From: Penium margaritaceum
Taxonomy: Eukaryota; Streptophyta; Zygnematophyceae; Desmidiales; Peniaceae
NCBI GenBank assembly: GCA_023375785.1
Contig: SZWC01000081.1
Coordinates: 490,220-554,219, forward strand
Length of the DNA stretch: 64,000 nt
Direction: 5' to 3'
This document shows, in pieces, positions 1 to 10,189 of the stretch (the stretch's first letter is position 1; each line of letters opens with the position of its first letter). The notes below the pieces were generated by a model. It saw only the letters and a program-made list of their open reading frames with translations. It made no database searches and was not told the origin of the DNA. The translations under genes were made by a program, and so were the position numbers.

Positions 1-440
1 CCAGTAGTGCGGGTTGTTACTGGGGGACGGCCAAAATCATGGCTCGACGTCCGAAACTCAGTAGTACGTTTTGTTACTGGGGACTTCATCAAAATTCTGA
101 CTGCAGGTCCTCGGACAGGTTTCGAACCTTGTCACACCCCATCACCAAACTCGACCCAAAAGTGGGTAGGGTGCGTGGAAACAGTGCAGGGGACCCCGAC
201 ACCACGTGCAAGTGGACCTGCGCCTTGGGAAAGGCGTTTCGCACGTGAAGGAAGGCGCCACGGCGTGTGCGCGCCATGGAGGCGTTAGGCGTTTCTGTGG
301 TGGGTGAGACCTGCGCTTCGGCAAGCATAAGTTGAGCTATGCTTGGCCAAATCGCGCGCGGTTTGGTGCGTTGGAAAGCTCATGACTAGCCCTATAAATG
401 TTGTGATCATTTCTATGTTCACAATATAACGCAAAATGCC
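1..440. other. Unassigned, LTR-like scrap
   Basis: No gene is supported here; the ORFs are short and overlap on both strands. A 25-bp sequence occurs twice as a diverged direct repeat (about 3-28 and 60-85). Positions 362-381 are identical to 42687-42706 in the Gypsy-B LTR, and a TATA-like cctataaatg follows at 391-400. I infer a remnant of an LTR related to Gypsy-B, but only a short stretch matches. Confidence 0.35.
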
Positions 441-626
441 GTTATTCCCTTCGAAAGCTGACTGTCTCTAAATTCTTGCTCACATAGCGTGAGGCGACCA
501 GAAAGCTCACGCTCACTCTCAGATTTGCCCAAAACAGTAGACGTGAACCAATAGAGTCTATCAGACAAACGTCAGGATCGCACCACGCGGATCTCATCCT
601 GACAGTTACATGACCGAACCTGCTTA

Positions 627-1260
627 GTGGTGGCGACACCGACCACTGTGCAAGAATTGTGTAACAGAGTGATTGAAGCAAACACCCTCAAAGCGATGAG
701 CTCGATCACGTTCGCGGTACCTTTAGTTGACGATTTCCACCTAGTGAAATTTAAAGACTGGAAGGTGCTAGCCGAATTCACACATTCCTACAAGATGTGG
801 ACTAGAGTAGGTGAATCATGGCAGTTGCGGCGTCCTCTATTTAGATTCCATGTTTATCACAAACTCGGTTTGTCATTGTCGAGCCTATTCACTCGGAATA
901 GTGGAGGCAAAATGAAATTGCAGTTCAAAGGACACCTAGTTGGTGCTCCCGTGAACGTACTTGCCGACACTGGAGGAGATGACTCCTTTGTTAGACTCGG
1001 CTTTACCTGACAGGTCGGCCTTAAGTACAAGCCGTCAAGTGGCGCAGTTGGCGTCGGTGACAACCGTACGGTACCCGTGATCGATACTTGTAAAACGGAA
1101 ATTTGTATTCAAGGGTACACACTGAGTGTCACGGTGAAGGTACTCAACCTTCTTGACCCATTTGACATGGTGCTAGGCGATCCCTCGCTCCATGAAAACA
1201 ATGCTCTTATGTGCTTTCAATCAAAGTGTTTGATCCTCCGAAAAGGACAATGTTGCTTTA
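627..1260 (+). pseudogene. Gypsy-A copy 1 gag end and protease region
   Basis: Residues encoded at about 627-800 match the equivalent stretch in the minus-strand copy (21510-21788) and the plus copy (29600-29755). The retropepsin-like segment follows at about 920-1010 (context VNVLADTGG). The flap and C-terminal part reads on at about 1077-1260, with a LLDPFDMVLGDPSL-type motif resembling the Gypsy protease end. Fossil, interrupted. Confidence 0.7.
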
Positions 1261-1313
1261 CGTTGATTCAAAGTACGGAATTATCGCCGACCTGACTCAA
1301 AGTCCATACCAGC

Positions 1314-2270
1314 TTGTTCGCGATGCAGGTTAAGAGACGTATTCGACAAGGTTGTCGATACTTCTTGGCTGAGATGCAGAAAGTGGAGGAGGACGTGAAG
1401 AAAGACATGCCACAAGAGATAAAATCCCTGTTGGCTGAGTTCTCGGATGTATTCCAAGAGCCACCGGCTGGGCTTCCACCAGAAGGACACATGGGCCACA
1501 CGATTCCGCTGCAACCGGAGCCGGCCCCTCCGTTCACACCCATGTATCTCCATATTCCAGCACAAAGGCGAGAGGCCGAATGCCAAATCAAAGAGTACCT
1601 TGCAAAAGGATGGATCGAGCCAAGTAGCTCGGCGCACGGTGTGCCGATCCTTTTTGTGAAAAAAGGACGGTGGTTTTTGCATGTGCATGGATTATCGGGC
1701 GTTTAACAAGCTGACGGTGAAAAATCGATTCCCTTTAGCGCAGATTGAGGACCTTTTTGACCAACTCCAAGGGGCAAAAGTGTTTTCGTCCTTGGATTTG
1801 TCTCAAGGATACCATCAAATCCGCATCATGGAAGATGATGTGCCGAAAACTGTGTTTTGAACGCACATGGGACACTATCAGTTTCGAGTGTTATGCTTCG
1901 GGCTTACAATTACCCCGGCAATCTTTCAAGGAGAAATGAACCGAATGTTCGCCAAGCAACTCGGTCAAATTATCTTGGTTTACCAGGATGACATCCTGGT
2001 TTTCTCCAAATCAATGGAAGAGCACAATGAACATCTGCGCGAAGTCCTCGCGATCCTTTGGGAATAAAAGTTCTATGCAAAAGTGAGCAAGTGCAAGTTT
2101 GCACAAGATGAGCTCGAATACTTTGGATACATCATCGGCAAGGACGGCATCCGTGTCGACCCACGAAAGGTCCAAGCCGTTGTAGACTGGCCACACCCAA
2201 AAAGTTTTGGTCAGATTTGGATTTTCCTCAGCCTTGCAAACTACTTTTGACCGTTCATGCAAGGGTATTC
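1314..2270 (+). pseudogene. Gypsy-A copy 1 reverse transcriptase
   Basis: RT N-terminal landmarks are clear: FSDVFQEPPAGLPP and the stretch ending in AHGVPILFVKK. The palm signature YQDDILVFSKS is at about 1980-2012. These are typical of Ty3/Gypsy RT, which copies element RNA into cDNA in virus-like particles. The reading frame is interrupted several times. Confidence 0.8.
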
Positions 2271-2409
2271 GACCCTGGTGGCACCGCTAACAAGGCTCAC
2301 GAGAAAATACGTACACTAGGAATGGCCATCTGATTGTGAGAACTCTTCTCCCAAAGGCAAAGAGATTCTATCCACAGCGTCCGTCCTAGCCTTTCCAGAT
2401 CCATAGCAA

Positions 2410-2780
2410 CCGTGGAAGGTTTGATGTGATGCGTTGGTAGTAGGATTTGGAGCCGTCCTCATGCAGAACGGTCACCTAGTCGCGTATGAGGGCCAGAAGT
2501 ACATCCTTGTGGAAACGCGAGACACGACTGGGGATCAAGAGCTCCTTCCGGTAGTACACACTTTCAAGATGTGGCATTTCTACCTCGAGGGTGCTGAAGG
2601 GGGTGTGACGATCGTGACCGACCATAAACCATTGGTTTTTTTCCAAACACAACCGAACCTGTGAAGACGACAGGCGCATTGGAGCGACTACCTGAGCCGA
2701 TTCTCGTTCACATGGGAATATAGGCCAGGACGCATCAATGTGGCTGGTCCACTAAGCCGATACCTTGTGGAAATTAAAGA
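2410..2780 (+). pseudogene. Gypsy-A copy 1 RNase H
   Basis: The segment FGAVLMQNGHLVAYEGQKY followed by HTFKMWHFYLEG and VTDHKPLVFF is the usual Gypsy RNase H pattern. It lies directly after RT and before integrase, as expected. Fossil. Confidence 0.75.
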
Positions 2781-2959
2781 AACTACCGAGGTTGGTGGGT
2801 GTTTTATGGCCATTGCAACAACAATAGTACAAACACCAGATCCCCCTGCACCTCTACGGCAACAGCCACTAGAGATTATCCAGTACAACGGTTCTGTAAA
2901 CAAGATCTAGATGGGATACTATGTGGATTCTCGGTTTCAAGACTCTTGAAATCTGGACA

Positions 2960-3990
2960 AGTACGGTTTGGTGGAGGCCACACCAGTCTTTTGGCACAGA
3001 GAGCAAGTTGTTGTGACAAACTCAGGATACCTTCGAGCAAAGATTATCTCCGAGTTCTACGACCCACCAGCCGCAGGTGATGTGAGACCTTAAAAGACCG
3101 GACAGACCCTCTCGGACCACTATTGATGGCCAGGATGGAGTGTCGATGTTCGTTAGTATTGCATGACATACGACCCATGTCTTCGGAACAAGGGTAGTAG
3201 CCTGCTGGACTCCTCTGACATCTTCCTATTCCTGGGACTCCATGGGAGTGCGTGAGCATGAACTTCATTACTAGTCTTCCGGACACGGCCTGTGGCCACG
3301 ATGCAATACTAGTGGTTGTGGATCTTTTGACGAAGATGACACACTTCAATCCTACAACCACTGACGTGAACGCAGAGGAGACCGCTCGTCTCTTCTTTAA
3401 GGGTGTCGTAAAGTACCACGGCTTGCCGTTGCGCATTATCGCCAATCGAGATCAGAAATTTGCTAATACGTTCTGGCGAAAGATACACGAGTACTTCGGC
3501 AGCGAGTCTCAGATGTGGACAGCGTCACCCTCAAATTGACGGACAAAAGAGCGCATGAACCGCACTCTGGAACAAATGCTCCGCATGTACGTGGACCCTG
3601 CCATGAATGACTGGGACGAATTTCTAGCACCGACAGAGTTTGCAATGAATAACTCAGTGAATGAGTCTACACAGTTCACACCGTTTATGTTGAACAGTGG
3701 TCAGCATCTAGTGTTGCCCTCTTCATTGGTGAAGAGTGGGAGTACAGGAGGACAACTTCCTTCTGCTCAAGCCTTTGCCGATTGCATTGACTCCTTGTTA
3801 TAGGAGGCGAAGGGTCACCTTCAAGTTGCTTGGCAACGACAAAAGGCATATACCGACAAAACTCGTCGTGAGGTTTCGTTTGACATCGGTGACAAAGCGC
3901 TGCTTAGCACTAAGAATCTTTGGCAGAAGTCGCCACGGGCGCAAAAACGTCTTCCGAAGTGGATTAGGCCGTTTCCCATCGTTGCACGCA
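2960..3990 (+). pseudogene. Gypsy-A copy 1 integrase
   Basis: The integrase core runs at about 3250-3800. It includes MNFITSLPDTACGHDAILVV, then LTKMTHFNPTT, and a downstream stretch resembling the usual PQxDGQxERMNRTLEQML region. The equivalent core in the minus-strand copy is at 17924-18362. Interrupted fossil. Confidence 0.78.
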
Positions 3991-4079
3991 TTGGGCCAGT
4001 GACATACCGATTGTTGCTTTCGTTGATTATGAAGGTACATGACGTGTTTCATGTAAGCCTGTTGGCTCCATACACGGCA

Positions 4080-4331
4080 GCAAGAACCGTTCAGCCACCA
4101 CCGGCAGTCCTTACTACCGATGGCCAATACGAGATTCTTCGCCTACTCCAGCACCGAGAGAGTGTTCTCCGGTCGCGTGTTGTTAGAGAATACCTCGTTC
4201 ATTGGGCCGGGTGTGGACCTGAACATAACTCATGGGAGCCCGAATCTCGGTTGCCCACAGGGGTGGTCAACGAGTATTTGAGCGAGCTGGCAGCTTGCAC
4301 AGATCGATACGTGTCAGGGGACACCACCTAA
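4080..4331 (+). other. Gypsy-A copy 1 chromodomain
   Basis: C-terminal chromodomain with the diagnostic pattern REYLVHWAGCGPEHNSWEPE at about 4187-4246. In chromoviruses this domain follows integrase and is thought to steer integration to particular chromatin. Part of a fossil polyprotein. Confidence 0.82.
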
Positions 4332-4619
4332 ACGTGGAAAAAGTGAACAACATTCCCGCAGGGCGGCATTCATGGAATTCAACCATAGGAGGTTGGGGAC
4401 GCCCAACATGGTTGTCGCATTAACACTCTAGCCTAAAGGGGGGAGGCCGATAGTGCGCTGACCGACAAGCTGTAGCTTAGGTCCAAGTGCCATGCACGTG
4501 TTCATGTTTAGCTGGTGACTGCAATTATTCAATTTTCTTTGACAATGTTGATGACTCACTTATTAACAATTCGGCTTGTTGTTCATGAACCGAGACGGTT
4601 CATAATAAGTGGGGAGGAA

Positions 4620-5300
4620 TGTAGCGGGAGGGCCGGTTTGACCCTCGCTCCTCGCTAAAACAAGGGGTGGTTGCGCACCATCCCTTGCGTCAGCGAGGGA
4701 TGGCCGGCGGCCAGCACTGTGCTGGCTGCCGGCCAGGTCGCTACCGGCCGGCTGGACGGCTGGCGGCCGGCCAAGCGACCGGCCGGCCACCAGCCGGCCA
4801 GCCGCCAGCCGCCGATCGCGGCCTCAGCCTGATCGGTGACTGAGGGGCCACGAGGGCCTCGAGGGTGAGGCCTCGTGGCCTCGTGCCCTCGCCCCCCTTC
4901 ACCCTCCTTCCAAGTGAGCAAGCGAGGACGAGGGATAGGGGGAGCGAGGGTGAGAGCGAGAAGCAAATGAGAAAAGTCAGCGCGAAAGTGCCGATCGTGC
5001 CTTGCACATGACGATTTCATGCCGACGCGTTAAAACCAAAACTCAAGTTTGTTGAGGACGAACTATGAGTTTCAAAACCTGAAAACTCGTGCGAATGCAT
5101 GAGTTCGAGGTAAGAATCTCCGGTTTGGGTCCCAAAACCAGGGATAAGGTTAAAAATGGAAATGGGCCTCCGGAGACTCCAAATATTCGAGTCTCCCTGC
5201 TCTGGGTCGTTGATGACGATTGCCCCTCAGTCCTGCAAAGGGGGTAAACCCCTGACACGGACTGAGAACGCCATTCTGGGAACTCCGACGACGACTTCAG
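4620..5300 (+). repeat. Gypsy-A copy 1 3' LTR
   Basis: Starts TGTAGCGGGAGGG immediately after a polypurine tract at 4609-4619. It aligns with the 5' LTR of copy 3 (25678-26350) and, inverted, with 14689-14904 and 24872-25505. Its GC-rich first third is dominated by GGCCGG-type repeats (about 4690-4810). The 3' boundary is approximate because similarity fades near 5300. Confidence 0.75.
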
Positions 5301-5330
5301 AGCAGGAGCTGGAGGTTTCGGCCGGTTACA

Positions 5331-5410
5331 CCCTATTACGATGTAGGGCTTTATGTTTTTCGCGAGCTCCACCCACGCAAAACATACAAAACCCTAAATC
5401 GTAATAGGGG
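5331..5410. repeat. Inverted repeat, ~30-bp arms
   Basis: Left arm 5331-5360 and right arm about 5378-5410 are imperfect reverse complements (ccctattacgat...tagggct against agggtttt...atcgtaataggg), with a spacer of about 18 bp. It sits just beyond the Gypsy-A 3' LTR. It could be a small MITE or a foldback scar. Confidence 0.7.
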
Positions 5411-6008
5411 GTTTGCGCGTCGAAAAAAAATGAACGAAAAGGGCCATAACTCGATCACGATCTTGGGAGGGAGCGAGGGTTACAATCGAGCGACTGTCAC
5501 ATGACCCTCCTTGCGATGCTCAATCAGCGACGCATGTCACTGATCGAGCATGGCGAGCAAGGCCGGATACCTCGATCATTTGTTAAAGTGCTGGATATGG
5601 CAGACATAAAATTCCGCTCGCGGATATGGGAGGGTCTGCCCTTCGGGATCATGGATATCCTGGCTATTTCACCCCGAACCGTATCACCAGAATATGCAGT
5701 AAGATCGTGATGGCCACAATTCGAGAATAACACATGATGGGCAACCAAAATAGCGATACATCTGAATGTCTGGAAAGGACCAGAACATCAAAATGTAATA
5801 ACAATTGCAACGAGTCTCCAGCACCTGCACGGAGGTCGTCGTTGGAGTTCGATAAAAGAATCAACAGCACATTTGAGGGCTTTTCCCATTTGCGTAACTC
5901 TGGGGGTGATCCTCATCAATGAGCCGTACACAAACACTCAAATCTCAAGTCTTCGAAGACCTAATTTGGTTTCTACATTGCCCACATTGTTCTCGGTCCC
6001 GAGGAAAG
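5411..6008. other. Unassigned spacer
   Basis: No recognisable coding domain. It holds one hairpin (5516-5551, listed separately) and otherwise unremarkable sequence. A translated stretch at about 5516-5560 (MLNQRRMSLIEHGEQGR) resembles one at 45511-45555, so a dispersed repeat is likely. Confidence 0.4.
5516..5551. repeat. Hairpin shared with 45511-45546
   Basis: Stem atgctcaatcag / ctgatcgagcat pairs at 11 of 12 positions around the loop cgacgcatgtca. A sequence with the same loop core and a similar but changed stem occurs inside the foldback-like element at 45511-45546. Confidence 0.6.
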
Positions 6009-6500
6009 TGTTATGTAACAGACGTACACGTGTCCCTAATATTTCCGAATGGGCATTTCTGTCATTACACAAATAGCCCACTGTGCGTTAAGAGCTCGAT
6101 TTCCACTCCGACGGTCGAGTGCGATTCGGCCAATTGCCCTCGCCCTCCAGCGAACCCTCTCGCACTTTTTAAAAACTCCGACCACTTTCGTGAATCATCA
6201 ACAAAAATTTCACGACCTTTTGGTCGACTTCTCTACACATCGAGACATATCTAGATTTATAAAGATGCATATCGCATCTTCGCTGTCGATCCTCGAAGCC
6301 CCCTGACTTCTCGGCAGAACTTCTCAAATGCGACCGCTCATGACACGACTCCACACGCGTCGCCTGACGATCGACCCAACGACCCCGACTATACCTTATT
6401 CGGAACTCGACACTTGTATGCATATGTCCGATCATTTTGACAATTGTCATTGACGTACACTTACCACTCATTGTAAATTGCTCAAGTGTCCCAAATTCTC
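6009..6500 (+). repeat. Gypsy-C LTR scrap
   Basis: Begins TGTTATGTAACAGACG after a purine-rich run. The first ~85 bp aligns with the LTR start at 62122 (shared gacgtacac...tccctaat and ttacacaaa). A TATA-like tataaagatgcat lies at about 6258-6270. The end is not determined; I see no coding sequence. Confidence 0.5.
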
Positions 6501-6599
6501 AATCGTGTTCTGCCTCGCAACTTCTATCTGTTCACCATCTGTGCTCTGTTCGGCATAACAGAAAGGGGGTTGTACCCGAAACTAGTGACTTCGAACTAA

Positions 6600-6727
6600 T
6601 GATATGTCTTCAGAACTCAAAATTCATCACAATCAGGATTGAGTATGATGCAAAATCATCCCATGCAAGACGTGATAACGATTTTGTGCCAACGATTTCC
6701 TTTTGCTCGTCTCTCCCTCTCTCTCTC

Positions 6728-6763
<36 letters not shown>

Positions 6764-6790
6764 CCTCTCTCTCTCTCTCTCTGTCTCTCC

Positions 6791-6830
<40 letters not shown>

Positions 6831-6945
6831 ATCTCTCTCTCTCTTCCTCTCCGTCCATCTTTCTCACTATCTAAGGCAAAGAAGGGAGGGCAAGGACATG
6901 GACTCGAGGCCATCAGCCTCGGCCCTCGAGGCCTTGACGAAGTCA
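6600..6945 (-). repeat. Gypsy-A copy 2 3' LTR, distal part
   Basis: Read on the minus strand, it carries the ggcctcgagggc...gaggc block and then gatgattttg context seen in the other Gypsy-A LTRs. It is separated from its other half (14689-14904) by the Copia-A insertion. A long CT/GA microsatellite has grown inside it. Confidence 0.55.
6709..6852. repeat. (CT)n microsatellite
   Basis: About 144 bp of CT dinucleotides with scattered CC and TT interruptions. The Ser/Leu and Glu/Arg reading frames across it are artefacts. Confidence 0.95.
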
Positions 6946-7575
6946 TGTGATTTGTCTCCATCTGTTTGTACAGCTTACTGTCACCAGTGAACTGTGTCCA
7001 TGCCGGTTAAGATCCGTGACACGGACCGAGTTGGCACAGGAGCACCGAAGGGTGGTGGCTCCATCCACTAGTAGCTGCCAAACAGCTTCCATGCCATCTC
7101 GAGTCCTGGGGTGCTCTGCAGATTTTCTGTAGTCGCTAGAATTTTCTCGACAGACTGTCTCTTGACCCCAATTTGCATGTTTTGCATGTGTGTCCACTGA
7201 TTGATGCCAGACCTGTGCATATGACCAATCATAGTGTTCAACTTGAGATTTTGCATCTCTAGGTTCAGACGGTGTTCCGTTTGGATGCCTGTGCGCATAG
7301 CTACAAGAAAACAGTGGTTTTGTACAGGTTATAGGACAAATTGACACTGACGTGTGCATCACCCACCATGCGTGGCAACATGTATTTGTGCTGTGTGGTT
7401 GTCAGTTGTCATTTATCCTGCTTATTTAAGCTAGTGCGCTTATAAGAATCTGAGCGTCTGCCTAGCCCAACCCTTGTTGTTTCTGCACTTTCCCTATGTG
7501 CTAGTGTGATCACTGATTGCACAGTGTTGCCCCATCAGCAGCAGTAGTGCTAGGAAGCTTTCAGGTAGCTTCTCA
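6946..7575 (+). repeat. Copia-A 5' LTR
   Basis: TGTGATTT...TTCTCA, 630 bp, ending directly before a primer-binding site. Homologous to 13976-14688 and more distantly to the Copia-C LTRs (shared ttgcatgtttttgcat-type and ggttcagacg blocks). Confidence 0.8.
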
Positions 7576-7588
7576 TGGTACCAGAGCA
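7576..7588 (+). other. Copia-A primer-binding site
   Basis: tggtaccagagca immediately after the LTR. It matches the usual tggtatcagagc complement of the initiator tRNA-Met 3' end at all but one base. Confidence 0.75.
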
Positions 7589-8336
7589 GTGCGGCATCCC
7601 TTGTTGAGCTACACAGCAGAGACACAGCGCTGGCCACATCAGAGAAAGTCACAGCTAGAGCCACAAGGACCCACCACACCACGGTGATCCAGCGTAGCAC
7701 GAAGCAACAGCAAAGACGTTATTGCGACAAAAGCTGAAGTTGCATCATGACACCATCGGCACGAAGGCAGCGGTGAGTTACCCAACCCTTTCTACTAGCA
7801 GTTCAAGCACGTGGTGGTGCTGGACCATCTGTGAAGCTTCTTTGAAGTTTTATTTTAGGTTGCACTTACCACTAACTTGGCCGCTCAAGAGCGGGGCTGC
7901 CATAATTGATCACAAGTTTTGGCGTGTGGGTCATTTGAAAGCTATAGTAATGAGAACTCCAGCGTATCCACTTGCGCTTCGTTTGGTGTCCTCTAGCCAG
8001 CAAGAAATAAAAATTTGATCTCAACTCTAGTTTTTTTTTTTTAGTATTGGAAAGAGAAGAAAAACGTGATTTTTTTTTTTACTTATTTTAAGCCTTGTTT
8101 TTGCAAAGCCACCAGCATTGTACTCATCATCATCTCCGTTGTCGTTGCTCCAAATTTCGCTCGATTTGGACAACCTTCATGCTAACATCATCATTGTGGG
8201 TGATGCCGTCATCACCAACACTTAGCCAATTTCTTCGGCTCAGACATCAATTTTTATTTAAGTTTCAAATCCTTGAGAAATGCAGTCCGATTTTCAATAT
8301 GACCAATTTTATGTTTTGCCCTTCTAATCGTCCCAC

Positions 8337-9950
8337 ATGGCGCCGAGCGACGACAAACATGAGCCTACTACTCCTTCCAACTTTGGCTCCGTGGTTGACA
8401 CCTCTACTCCTTGCTCCCAGGCCATTAGCTCCCTGTTCCAGGGGCAGGATGACATCCGGCAGCAGCATGCGGTGCAGGCGGCCACCCTTGAGGATATCTT
8501 CACCATGCTATAGAGGATGCAGCAGCGTTCGCCAGCCGCAGCCGGAGAATTACAACAAGACATTCAGCAGCAAGGCGTATAGCAGGAGGGCGTGCAGCAG
8601 CAGCTATTGACTAGAGACAGCAATAGTAGTGACAAAAACGATGGCCGATAGAAGCAATTATGAGGCCCAGGAGTGCCCGGTCGCCATTCCTTTGGCCTCC
8701 GGCGGCAAGAGGGAGTCGAGTGGATGAGTTGTCTCCAGTTGTTTGAGCAGACCACTCCCGCACAAGAATCCGGGCTGTCTGCGCCTTCATTCTCGTAGCG
8801 CCGCTCTACCGGCATGTCCTTCGGTGCGCTTCCAATTCCCCGTGCGCTGGAGAGTGTCCCTGAGGTTTCCCTTCCCACGGATCTGTAGCCAAAGGACTTT
8901 GAGGCCCCACCGCCATGCTACAATATTGATGTTGGGTTCGATGCCTGGCAGACCCTCTTCCAGGTGTGGGCTGATGCGAAGGGCGTTTGCGTATATTACT
9001 TGAGCCAAAATCAGACAGCCAACTCCCGCCAGGGACAGGTTGCTGTGAGATCCATCCGTAGCTTGCTCTACGCCATGCCCCAGGACATTGTTGACTTCCG
9101 CACGTTCTTCGGGACACCTGGTACATACACTGGAGCGGATCTCCACTGTGGCTAGGAGTTAGTCCTGACCCTACTGGCAGCCGGGACTCATGCAACCATG
9201 AAGGCATGTCTTCGGGAGTTCGCCTCCCTTTGGCATGGTCCCTTTGAGCCAGCGGCTACCTACTGCTGACGAGCAATGCGTATCTACACTTGCATCGACA
9301 CGATCTATGGCTCCCAGCCGTGGGCCCTACACACCATCATTGTCGGGGCCCACATGGAGTTCGTCAACATGTCCACCTACTTCGACCAGGTGATTCTCAC
9401 CAACCTATCGGCCTCCTTGGAGCTCCTCCCTTTGGTCCATCAGCACTACCCACAGCCGATATCCACACGTGAGGCTGCCCAGGCCCATTAGGCGACTCCA
9501 GTTCTTGCCAAAACCTCCCCACCTCATTGCCTTGTCCTCACCCTATTCTTCTTCACCCTCCTCCCAAGACGTGGCCGCCGCTGCACAGGGGGAGAGGGAC
9601 AAATGGAGCAGTAGTAAGGGAAAAAATCAGCAGCAACAGTGTCCACAACAGTCACTGGACTGTTTTCCAGTGACGTCCATTGTCACCACTGGGTGACAAT
9701 GGACGTTCAGTCGATTGCTACAACTGTGGAGGTACACATTCCTATACCAAGTGTGTACAGTCCCTCGACTATATGTCGATCATGCAAGGCCTTTAGGCTG
9801 GACATACCCAGTGGATGGCTGCCTCCAGTGCCACCCACACCGGTCGTGCGACCTCAACGAAAATCGACCCTCAATCCACCTCTGGTGACGCAGATGTCGC
9901 AAACCCTCGCGACTGCATCATCACAGAGCTTTGTCATCTTCTAGCACTCC
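8337..9950 (+). pseudogene. Copia-A gag
   Basis: Gag-like reading starts near 8337 (MAPSDDKHEPTTPS). It continues through a capsid region whose pieces at about 8930-9490 parallel those of Copia-C gag (48631-49512), for example a W-x-x-L-F-Q-V-W motif and ALRTIMIG/ALHTIIVG. A zinc-knuckle-like CYNCGGTHSYTKC is encoded at about 9719-9757. Broken fossil. Confidence 0.7.
9673..9706. repeat. Hairpin, 15-bp perfect arms
   Basis: acgtccattgtcacc (9673-9687) and its exact reverse complement (9692-9706) around a 4-nt loop. It lies immediately upstream of the zinc-knuckle code of Copia-A. Confidence 0.9.
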
Positions 9951-10189
9951 CCACTCAAGGAGGTGCTAGTGTGTTGACACAGTTGTGTGGTTCACAGTCT
10001 GCTTGTATTGTTGCACTTGTGTCCCGTGATGATGTGTATGGGGGACCATCGATTGCATGTGATGACTTCGGGACTGAAGGTATAGAGTGATTGGACGAGT
10101 CCCAGATTTGTGCAGTCCGTCATGACTCCGTTGTCCTTGCTAAGCGTACAGTAGTTGCGGAGTGTTTTCTGGCCCATTTCTTAGTGTCA

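Larger units (their letters stand above)
440..5300 (+). mobile_element. Gypsy-A copy 1, chromovirus remnant
   Basis: Ty3/Gypsy element in pol order protease, reverse transcriptase, RNase H, integrase, chromodomain, then a 3' LTR. The 5' LTR and most of gag are absent, so it is 5'-truncated. Two more copies of the same family lie at about 14689-25505 (minus) and 25678-30998 (plus), and they align in protease, RT and LTR. The coding region is broken many times (of order ten or more), so this is an old fossil. The integrase-chromodomain order places it among chromoviruses, which are typical of plants and fungi. Confidence 0.85.

Noticed and set aside
4690-4830. CpG-island-type promoter of a host gene
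   Set aside because: The GGCCGG-rich block recurs inside every Gypsy-A LTR copy and is part of the LTR.
6439-6990. Ser/Leu-rich and Glu/Arg-rich ORFs
   Set aside because: Products of the CT microsatellite in every frame.
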